Shown here: positions 55,620-64,000 of the stretch, piece by piece
Layout of the letters: each line of letters opens with the position of its first letter
Position numbering within the stretch: position 1 is the stretch's first letter
Source: Aphrocallistes beatrix
Taxonomy: Eukaryota > Porifera > Hexactinellida > Sceptrulophora > Aphrocallistidae
Reading direction: 5' to 3'
Assembly: GCA_963281255.1 (NCBI GenBank)
Contig: OY725494.1
Span: 1,439,934 to 1,503,933 of the forward strand
DNA length: 64,000 nt
Notes under the pieces: model-generated
Told to the model about the DNA's origin: nothing
Database searches by the model: none
The model's input: the letters and a program-made list of their open reading frames with translations, nothing else
Position numbers and translations under genes: made by a program

Positions 55620-56405
55620 AGCAAGTCTTGCGACTGTGGAAGTCATTCCGGAAGAAAAAGACTACGTGTGTAGGGCGCTATTGAAAGTGCCCGTAATTCT
55701 GTTGAACAATCACCAAAAAGAACAACACGAAAGAGAGCTCAATGTTGAGAGGTTTATCAAGATCATCCCTCCGAATGGTTCTTGTTGATTGATGATCTTA
55801 ACTTGTTCTCATACCATTTTCAAACTCACCAAAAGCTCTCATAAGCTGCTAAAATCAAGAGAAAGAAGATAGATGGAGTTTTGATGAAGAAAACTGAGAG
55901 CATGAAATCTCTTTTGTCCCTCCTTTGGACATCTGACGAGGCGTTCATTGAGACGGTCAGCTAAATTCCAAAAAAAACATTTCCTGGGGTTTCTCACGTC
56001 CTGATGAGGTTAGAGAAAAGCCCTTACATTAAGAGAAAGTTAGTGTGATGCGCTTTATCAATGAAAAGGGATTATCGGCCCACTGCTTGGCGAAGAAAAT
56101 GGAGTCACTGTCACAATTACGAAGGATCGATAAATTAAAATGCTGAGAGTTCTGGAATGAGCTAGTAACCAACAATAACACATACAAAACCAAATTCTAG
56201 TTCCAGCAAGATGGGGCTCCATCTCACACAGCCAATATCTCGATCCAGTGGATAAAAGAACACTTTAAGAACCGTGTTATCAGTAAACGCAGCGAAATCG
56301 AGTGGCCTCACTACTACTCTCCAGATCTCGACCCCCAGATTTTTCCCTGGGATTTTCTCAAAGCTAGTTCAAAGATAAACCTAGGACTATCTCTGAACGA
56401 AAAGA
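55620..56405 (+). pseudogene. Mariner-superfamily transposase, broken
   Basis: Blocks: helix-turn-helix RTTRKRAQML then SRSSLRMVLVDDLNLF near 55715-55810; LLWTSDEAFIETVS near 55930 (first Asp); FQQDGAPSHTANISIQWIKE near 56200 (second Asp); and IEWPHYYSPDLDPQIF near 56300 (third acidic site). Multiple frameshifts separate them. The order and motifs fit a complete but dead mariner-like gene. It belongs to the same broad group as 44015-44640. Confidence 0.6.
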
Positions 56406-56414
56406 AAGTATTAC

Positions 56415-57304
56415 CATAGCCTACTGTATATAAATAAGGCCTCACAGTAACTTGCGGATTTGGGACTAGGGATGCGGTAGAAGATGGTTGAACTAATACA
56501 TGAGCACCCTTAAATCATTAACAAAGCACAATAGAGCTTAGGAATGTATTACCAATATATATAAATATGGTGTCAAAGTACCCATATTCGTTGTTAAAAT
56601 TTATATTAGTCACCAACATATAGTTGCGCGCAATAGGTTATAATTGTGACAAATTTGGTAATTTTCAGAGGCCGTTTAGAGGCACTTCTAAATTGTTTTT
56701 ATTGTAAAATGGAAATGAGATGTGAATCGGTTAATACGAAAATTTGAATTTTTTTCACATTACAGGATTGCTATGGAAACGTGTTTTGGTCAGTTGGGGT
56801 TATATTTTGAAAACTGAAATAGCTAGACATTCAAATGTAATTCCATTTGATAGCGAAAATACTACTTCTTATTAAGCGATAATATAATTTCGACGTCTAA
56901 ATTAAATCGTTTAAGAGATATTCGACCATTTATTATATTGGCCACATTTGATAATTTGTCGAATATCTCGTGAACCATTGAATTTAGACGTTGAAATTAT
57001 ATTATCGCTTAACAGGAAGTAATATTTTCGCTATCAAATGGAATTACATTTGAATGTCTAGCTATTGAGTTTTCAAGATATAACTCCAACTGACCAAAAC
57101 ACGTTTCCAAAGCAACCCTGGAATATAGCAACATTCCTGAAAAAAATCTAAATTTTCGTATTAACCGACTCACATCTCATTTCCATCCGAAAAAATTTTC
57201 AATAAAAACAATTAGAAGTGCCTCTAAACGGCCGAAAATTACCAAATTTGTCACAAATATAACCTATTGCGCAACCATATGGTGGTGACTAATCTATATT
57301 TTAA
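56415..57304. mobile_element. P-ended foldback MITE (FB-2), copy 2
   Basis: Starts CATAGCCTACTGTATATAAAT then AAGGCCTCACAGTAACTTGCG, then the palindrome 56573-57304 (centre near 56945), as in the copy at 19403-20325. The right end is truncated relative to copy 1 (…CTATATTTTAAG). Confidence 0.8.
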
Positions 57305-57489
57305 GTCATCTCGAACATCTGCTCTGAACTTAGCAGATTGTGAATCAAAGATAATGATATTCTGTATTCTATTTATACTATATTATAGCTCTAAAATTGT
57401 TAGGTTTCATCTATCTATCTCAAATAGTATACAGAATATATATTATGCTGAATATTGTGGGGGCTCGTTTGTTTTGGTCGACTCGGTAT

Positions 57490-57850
57490 TTAGAAGCGCG
57501 GCTGGTGGACACTTTGTGTCCGCCGAAGTAGCCCTTTGGGGACCTAGGGTGACATTATTAACTATAAAGGGAATAACATCTCTTTAAACGCCTGTCCTTC
57601 TGTTATAATCGATATTGCACGAAAAATCACCAAATATGTAAATTTTTACAATTTTTTAAGCGCAATGATGACGTCATAAAAGAGTGATGAATCTTCATCT
57701 TTTGATGATAGCTACCTCATATGTAAGGTATATTAATAGATACATTAACACATTTCCATCACCTAAAATGGCCGTTTGTAATAATTGAAAAGTGAAATTT
57801 CAAATTATATAAACGGTGATAATGACGTCATAATTCTGTAATGCGAGATG
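57490..57850 (+). repeat. R1 repeat, diverged copy without tail
   Basis: Head GCGCGGCTGGTGGACACTTTG, then CGAAGTAGCCCTTTGGGGACC; body with ATGATGACGTCATAAAAGAGT and AATGACGTCATAATTC. Confidence 0.7.
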
Positions 57851-58187
57851 TTGGTGTGTTAAAATGTATGGCTTCATGTAGTCATTGCTATGCTTTCTAG
57901 GTTTAGTTAGAAGAATACATTTGTAAACAAATTCTAATCACTATTGTACCCATTTGTTTGTATGTTATTTGTCGGTATCCCAATTTTAATATACGTACAT
58001 GTACAAATACTATATATAAGAACTTATTTCTTTGAACTAAATCTATCGAAATACTAGCCAACTAGAACTTTCTTAGTCCAAGTACATGTCCGAGAGTGAT
58101 AAATTAGGAATAACCAAATACACTATAAAATTGAATAAACTTTGTTCTTAAGATTTGAAGTTTCTTCAAGTTGTATCTTTTTGATAC
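57851..58187. other. Gene-free stretch, nothing recognised
   Basis: AT-rich sequence without frames or repeats I can identify. Confidence 0.4.
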
Positions 58188-58853
58188 TCATTCAATCGTA
58201 ATGGTAGAAATTTTATTTATGAGAGTTTTTAGGGTAAGATGATTTTCGAACAGGAGGTTGCCAAATTCTGGATATAATCCTGTTAATTGTAAAATCCCCT
58301 TGTATTCGTATAACATCATTCTGGCGGTTGGAAATTCTACATACGAGAGATGTTGCATATTTTCAAAAGTAGACTGGCAGTTGTGCATGAATTTATCAAA
58401 GGTTGTATGTAATGTTAACTATCTTTGAAATTTCTTGAGTGCAATCTAAACAATTCATCTTTTGCTCATATTTCATGCAACTTAATCCAATGTGAACTAA
58501 ATGTTTTACTATAGTGTAGTACTCGGATTCAAAGAAGTCAATAGTGCATTTTTTGCTGAATGTCCAGCTTCTTTGATAACCAATAGCGTAATGAATCGAA
58601 ATTCCTTTGTCTATATTCGTTAAAAAGTCGCTCAAGGCACTACACTAGTAGTGCCTATTAGTGCAGATCTAATAGGATTGATGGGCACTACACTAGTAGT
58701 GCATATTAGTGCAGATCTAATAGGATTGATGTGCAGACTAATAAGTGTTATAAAATTGTCTATTGGACATGTATTTACTAATTTTGTATATCTGTAATTA
58801 CCTCTCCATTTAGCACAAAGCGGTTCTAGTTGTGAAAAAAATTGCGTCATCAT
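58188..58853 (-). pseudogene. Protease-like fragment with an NTCPIDNFIT motif
   Basis: Minus-strand frames 58632-58853, 58396-58635 and 58188-58388 follow one another. The first reads CAKWRGNYRYTKLVNTCP and then IDNFITLISLH; the second ends GLSCMKYEQKMNCLDCTQEI; the third has no recognised motif. The Cys in an N-T-C-P-x-D-N context next to a Cys pair recalls ubiquitin-specific-protease-like domains (catalytic Cys box, then a zinc ribbon). The same NTCPxDNFIT motif lies downstream of an integrase at 62560. A 48-bp tandem duplication at 58637-58732 inserts a repeated IRSALI…TTSVVP peptide. The frame breaks after it. A gene derived from, or shared with, Ginger-like elements is likely; function unproven. 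Confidence 0.4.
58637..58732. repeat. Tandem duplication, 2 x 48 bp
   Basis: The unit GCACTACACTAGTAGTGC, then CTATTAGTGCAGATCTAATAG and GATTGATG, occurs twice with two differences. The length of a multiple of three keeps the minus-strand frame open. Confidence 0.85.
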
Positions 58854-59250
58854 CGAATGGATTTGGGGAAAAATGTTACTTTTTGGAAGAATTTTTGAAG
58901 AAATGGCGGAGCTACTAGTTTGGACTTAAATTTGCGTGGTTCTAAGAGTATTCTTCTTATCACCAGTGTTATTACAGTTGGCATTAGTTTTAAGATGACA
59001 CCCAGAAGAACAATAATATTAACGAACCTTACAAGGACAATATTTCGTCCCACAATTTCCTCTACACTGGCATGTGATTATTCTACCATGGGAAAGAAAG
59101 TTAAAAATTGTATACATCTTGATTTCAGCTGGAGGAATGAATATCTTGACTATTTCAAAAACATGAGTCTGTCCAGTGTTCGAATTCGCCTCTTGAGTAT
59201 TTTCGATCTAAGCTTCCCTTTGTTTGATTGTTTGAAACTTAAGTAATTAC
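58854..59250. other. Weak overlapping frames, no confident gene
   Basis: A 108-codon plus frame (58920-59246) and a 67-codon minus frame overlap. Neither has a recognised domain. The minus frame lies upstream of the protease-like fragment and might be a decayed part of it. Confidence 0.25.
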
Positions 59251-60960
59251 ACTCAAAATATGGGTTGGACCTAGTTTGCTTCTACCCACTTTTGTGATTG
59301 GTACACTCACATTATCTCCCAAAGCCACTGGATGAAGCCTTTGAGACTGTGGTAGAAAGCATTTTATCCGCTTGAAGTTTGTGTGCTCGTTGTATAGCAA
59401 GTTGGCAATATTTTTGCTGATAATTGCTTCTACATTCAGAATTCAAACAAAAATATGCCTTGGGACTTTCATATGGACTTTCAAATGGACCCCATACAAA
59501 ATTGGACCGGGGGGTCTAATTTTGTCAAATTGAGATTAAAAAGTCAACAATAGACCTCCTACAAAAATGGAACCTTACAATTTTGTTTTGTCATGTTAGC
59601 GAATCCATTTATGATGTTCATTATTTGACTTAATATTTTCTTATAAATACATATATGTACATTTTGAAGTAATTAGTTAATATTCACGAGTTTGGAGTTT
59701 ATATAAAAATATACACATATAATTAATAAATAATAGAGTGGCTTATGTATATATTTTGACATTCCAAATGCATTAATAAAGTTTAATAAGAGAATCTGAA
59801 TATGCAGAAAATTATTATTGAGAAAATATAGCCATATAATTTCAGTTTGATGGATTACATGAATTATCAAAAGGTCAGTATATAAGTCAAAATAATCAAT
59901 AATGTGGGTAGTGACGATTCACACAATGCCTGCACATTAAAACTACTTAATCTCTTTTGTTTGATTTATTATGCCTTCATAGGTCCCAATTGAACCGCAA
60001 TCTGCTTTCCTCACAAATGCATTAATCTGATAGTCATTAGCCGCTAAGTTTAATTTTATTCAGCTCAAATTATTTAATATGTCCTTATGATATGTGTTTG
60101 GTAAACAAGGACAAATCAAATTTTTCAATTATTTGCTTCTAAATTGTCTCAGAATTCCGGAAATAAAATTTGAGGGAACTTAGGTATTAAATGAGATATA
60201 AACGGATCCTCTATGGTATTTCGAGATGTACTAGAATCTGTTTTTCGCATTTAGAAAGGTATAATAATATTTTTATCAAGTTGAGATGTCTTGGAATGTC
60301 AAAAATGAACCCTCTACAAAAATGGAGCCATTACAGTTTTGTATTGTCATGCAATTGACTCTTTTTTGTTATGCTTCATAATAATCTATGTTCCTGTTAC
60401 AACAGACAAAGGGAATGTCGAAATTTATTCGTATTATCCGGAATGATTTAAATCTAGTATTTTCCTCCGTAGGAGATAATCTATCTGTGTGTATTATCCT
60501 TGTTCATATTAATGAGCTTCTACAGTTATTATTAGCTTATTTATTTGCAGAACAGTGTTTGGCATAAAGTGCATTTTTATTTTAATTATACACTTTAATT
60601 AACTGTTAAATGTAACAGGGATTATTCATGAAACTTCTTATAATTCAAATTGAACTAAATATATAAATAATCATTGTATATACTGTAGCCTTGAATTAAA
60701 TTGACTTAAGATGTCGTTGAAACCTACACACATATCCAAACAATTGTCCACATACAAATTTGAAGTTTCGTAAATAGGGTCCCAGGAGTTTGTCATTAGT
60801 TAATAACTTATTTCTTTGTTAAACTGTGAAGATATTATTTCTAATCTAAAATTACTCGTTCTATATAAACCCAGAGTGAACATTTATAGAGATCAGAAAC
60901 TCATAAACAATGGTCAGATTTATCTTCTCTGAGATAAGATAGAAACGCTGACAAGGATTA
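59251..60960. other. Long gene-free stretch
   Basis: AT-rich. Two phrases recur, a motif close to CTACAAAAATGGAACCATTACA with TTTTGTATTGTCATG (59555-59600 and 60310-60355), in direct orientation about 755 bp apart. They may be parts of a decayed repeat. No coding signal is seen. Confidence 0.4.
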
Positions 60961-60961
60961 A

Positions 60962-61868
60962 ATGATTACACGAAAATATCGGTATTACTGGCCAGGAATG
61001 TACAGTGATATTGAATTGCATGTGAATAATTGCATTAGATGCCAAAGGAATCAACTCAATCTAAAAAGCCCAACAGTTCCACTCAAGCCATTACCAGTTA
61101 TAGCTAAGGTTTGGTATCGTGTAGGAATGGATCCTACCCGTCCACTTATAGAATGACATGGTCATAAGTACATACTAACATTTATGGAGCATTTTAATAA
61201 GTGGATCGAGACCCGGCCACTACGTTTGAAAGAGGCGAATGAGGTAGCAAGAGGAATATTCTCAATTTATTGTCGCCAAGGAGCTCAAGTGCAGACAATC
61301 ACCGGTAATGGAACAGAGTTTACCAATCAGATTAAAGTTAGATTTGCAAACTAATATTTTCCACCCCACACCATCCACAGACAAATGGTTTAATGGAATC
61401 AGCACATAAGGCGATAAAAAGATCTCTAATAAAATCTTTGAATAAAAAAGGGAAAACTGGATCTATTACTTGGAAGAGGTCACATTTTCTCTAAACATTA
61501 GACCCAGGACTACAACAAAATTCTCAGCATTTGAATTGATGAATGGTTGCAGGAAATCACGTTTGCCAATTGAGGCAGAAAAATTACCATCATTATACCC
61601 CGATTTAGAAGATATCATAAAAGATGAATGGGGAGGAGACGACGATGTGGAAAAATTTGTCGATTATATAGAAACAACTCAAATGACTTCTCAGCAAACA
61701 GCTGGAGACGCCTTAACACATTCTAAATGTTTGATGAAGAAACAGTATGATAAGAAACTTAATCTCAAATCATTTGAAAAGCTTCAAGAAGCCGATGTGG
61801 TCTTGATGGAAAATATTTCTCTGAAAATGAAAGATGGCAAATTTCAGGACAAGTGGATTGGGCCTTAA
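60962..61868 (+). pseudogene. Integrase (Ginger- or gypsy-like), broken
   Basis: Order of domains: zinc-binding HHCC remnant YYWPGMYSDIELHVNNCI and RCQRNQ (60962-61060); linker LKSPTVPLKPLPVIAKVW; core HGHKYILTFMEHFNKWIET (first Asp replaced by Glu); VQTITGNGTEF (second Asp replaced by Gly); a frame change; then TNGLMESAHKAIK-like sequence (Glu retained); and the long open part 61470-61868 with FELMNGCRKSRLPIEAE, KKQYDKKLNLKSF and FQDKWIGP, the start of a GPY/F module whose Tyr codon is now TAA. With two catalytic acids lost it is inactive. No reverse transcriptase or LTR is seen within 1 kb. Confidence 0.65.
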
Positions 61869-63122
61869 AGAGTTCTGAAGGTCGATCCTAGTACTTATGT
61901 AATATCTCTTAACAACAAGTTGCAAAAAGTCAAAAGTACTAAAGTAAAGTTGTGCAAATAATTACTTTGTACTTCTATTCCAGAGCCATATTTTCATCCT
62001 AGTAACTATTACAGCTATCTGGATACTCCTGAAATATCTAATGGACCCGATAACATTTACATTAGCAAATCATCAGCTTCTCCAGCCTCATTCGGAGCCG
62101 AAGAGACAGTATTTGAAAAGATTATAGACCCTACCCAAATGAGGGAAACTATTCTAGATCAACTTTTCAGAATGAAATTCAGAATTATTGATTCGATCAA
62201 ATTAAATTCCTAACTCTCTGACCTTCATAATGACCTCCATTTGGATATGTCTATTCGAGATTTGATAAAATGGAGAGCAGAAAATTATCTATCTACATTT
62301 AAACGAGATAATGAAGGTTTTAAATTAGAAATATCATACGAAATCTCAAATATATTAGCAGAGTGGCATTTGGAAAGCAAAAACATCAAGATCCCTCAAT
62401 ATCAGTACACTACTGAGGATTTTGAATTTTCTACAAGATGGTCTCATGAAAGCATGAACTATTCAACCGAAGTTCTTTTTCCAGTTGTGAGTGAGTTAAT
62501 CGCTAATTCTTCAACAGAAAATATGTGTATCGTAGGGCTGTCACTGTGATGTTATTGAATTAACGAATACTTGTCCTGTAGACAATTTCATTACTATGTT
62601 AAGTTTACATGCACGAAGAATATTTACAGCATTCACATTAGCAAGTATTTCTCCACCTCCAACTATTAAAGCAACGTTATCTATGATTCAATCATAAGAT
62701 TTCGACAAGTTACGTTTCTGGTTGTCTCCTAAACTTGGCATTAAAATCATTAACTCACGGTGTAACTTCTTAGGATATGAAGGGAAGATGGTGAAACTTT
62801 AACCGAATTGTCACTCTGTTCAGACATGTACATTATCATATTTCAATGTTTCAGCAGCTGCACTGAATCTGTTCAAAAACTGAACTTAACGTTGGTAGTT
62901 GGATTCAAAGAGAACTGTCAAAAGACAATTGATCATCAAATTTATTCAAGTTTTACATGTCTTAAATGTCGGGATCCAAATGTTAACATTGTCCCTATAT
63001 CTCAAAGTTTTTTCAAAATACCTCCAATATTTATTCTCGAGGTCGGACATTTGACCAATTCTATTCCAATGAATAATATTGAGGAATATATTCACATCAC
63101 ACACACTAGAAGTCGGCTTTAA
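61869..63122 (+). pseudogene. Integrase C-terminal extension with protease-like domain
   Basis: Beyond the GPY/F start the same frame continues: RVLKVDPSTYVISLNNKLQK, TAA, YYSYLDTPEISNGPDNIYIS, TAA, DMSIRDLIKWRAENYLSTFK to 62549. It is interrupted only by three TAA codons (61866, 61959, 62212). After a frame change at about 62545 follows CHCDVIELTNTCPVDNFITM (62545-62605), with a Cys in the same N-T-C-P-x-D-N context as at 58.8 kb. Then, in another frame, FTCLKCRDPNVNIVPI and PPIFILEVGHL (62940-63050) resemble a zinc ribbon followed by a hydrophobic strand, as in ubiquitin-specific-protease-like folds. Some Ginger1 transposons carry cysteine-protease domains. The link is inferred from order and strand. 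Confidence 0.45.
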
Positions 63123-63541
63123 AAAAATGCACTAATCGGATTCACAGTCCATGCTGGACTGCACTTCTTCATGAGAACTTGTTTACATGGTGAATGGTAC
63201 ATATATGACTGAATCAAAAGTCCTAAACTTAGACAGATTAATAGTAAATATTTTTCTTCAGGAGGCATAAATTGTATAATTTATGTGTTGATTGATGTAT
63301 TGTTATCAGTAGTGTGTCGAAAAAGTTAAAATTCTAAACAAATGAATTTGATGAACAAAGCGATAGAAGTTTGAATATTGTAATTGTAAATTAACCTTAC
63401 AAGAGAATGACTGAAATTACGACACAAACAGCTAATGGTTGATACATTTTTCCTAGATACAGTATATGATAAATACACTTAGATCTCTCGGGCATTATTA
63501 AATAAACCACTTAAACTTATACTTACTTAGTTTTCATAAGT
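63123..63541. other. Gene-free stretch, nothing recognised
   Basis: AT-rich flank between the protease-like fragment and R1 copies. Confidence 0.4.
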
Positions 63542-64000
63542 ACAAGCGCGCTTCGCTTGCTTGCGCTGCTCAGCTGGCGGACACAAAATGTCCGCCGGAG
63601 GCTCCCTTCGGTCGCATGGGGTCACATTAGTTAATTATAAGGGAGATAGCATCTCTAAATATGTCTGTCCTATTGTGATAATCGATATCACTCGAAAAAT
63701 CACCAAATTTGTTAATTTTAAAATTTTTGATGCTTAATGATGACGTCATAACAAAGTGATGAGTCATCATGTATGTTAGTATACATCCTTACTATTAAAA
63801 CTCGATTAATGTTTATATATATATATATCTGTAACGAATTGATTGAAGAAACTGCCAGGCATAGAAAGCTAATTTTTGGCATGTGGGAGTATTTTGGCTA
63901 TGGCTCCAGTAAGTTCTGAGCTCAGACGAAAATGTCGACTCATCATGGAATTATGACGTCATTGTCACATTTTTAAAAGTTAAACAACACAGTTATTCGG
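63542..64000. repeat. Two R1 repeats in head-out inverted arrangement
   Basis: 63542-63772 (plus) has head GCGCGCTTCGCTTGCTTGCGC and body to GTGATGAGTCATCA. From 63785 the minus-strand tail unit (CCTTACTATTAAAACTCGAT), (TA)n and GTAACGAATTGATTGAAGAAA start an inverted copy that runs off the window, including ATTATGACGTCATTG. Confidence 0.85.

Noticed and set aside
61470..62549. Three TAA codons in one long open frame, as possible stop-codon reassignment
   Set aside because: Two integrase catalytic acids are also lost and frame changes occur on both sides. Ordinary decay explains it, and other frames here end normally at TAA.
60700..63541. LTR retrotransposon around the integrase at 61 kb
   Set aside because: I found no long direct repeats, primer-binding site or reverse transcriptase motif on either side.
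1..64000. CRISPR arrays, tRNA or rRNA genes, bacterial operons
   Set aside because: The tandem repeats lack regular unique spacers. No tRNA cloverleaf or rRNA core sequence was noticed by eye, and the coding content is eukaryotic TE type.

Overview
The window is eukaryotic nuclear DNA, AT-rich (by eye about two thirds A+T), with short spliceosomal-type introns and almost no intact long reading frames. Most of it is layered transposable elements (TEs). THAP/P-like, Tc1 and mariner, MULE, and Ginger- or gypsy-type integrase remains, with abundant TA- and TTAA-flanked MITEs and foldback elements, point to an animal. An arthropod is likely; a copepod such as a sea louse is only a guess. I saw no prokaryotic genes, rRNA, tRNA or CRISPR array.

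Layout. 1-9.2 kb: a 3' P-like element sits in an old TTAA-family element, which was also hit by a pogo-like element and by a second copy of its own family. 9.4-10.6 kb: another TTAA-flanked element. 12-16 kb: weak unclassified coding remnants and a mariner end. 17.0-18.2 kb: a damaged THAP domain followed by integrase remains. 19.2-24.5 kb (minus strand): an integrase gene with at least one in-phase intron and an OTU-like fragment downstream. It is split by a P-ended foldback MITE (19.4-20.3 kb) and by a 2.5-kb inverted-repeat nest (21.7-24.2 kb). 25-31 kb: TE-protein scraps, a foldback made of tandem units, a third TTAA element, and candidate host-gene exons. 32.4-41.5 kb: the clearest structure, a P-like element containing a MULE (itself hit by a foldback and a pogo MITE) and a Tc1 element. 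Target-site duplications are readable for every layer except that the pogo MITE has only a TA. 41.6-51.2 kb: a 5'-truncated Tc1, long foldbacks, and a nearly intact Tc1 inserted in a foldback arm. 51.6 kb: a host exon on the minus strand. 52.6-58 kb: Tc1 and mariner debris, R1 repeats and a second P-ended foldback. 58-59 kb and 61-63 kb: two loci sharing a cysteine-protease-like motif, the second fused in frame behind an integrase. 63.5-64 kb: inverted R1 copies.

How parts relate. The only convincing host gene runs on the minus strand. An exon at 51.6-52.0 kb and a terminal exon at 27.6-27.9 kb have compatible splice phases. If they are spliced together, the whole 24-kb TE nest between them is one intron. 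The integrase loci resemble Ginger-type DNA transposons, in which integrases occur with introns and cysteine-protease domains. All large transposases here are damaged. The least damaged is the Tc1 transposase at 50 kb.
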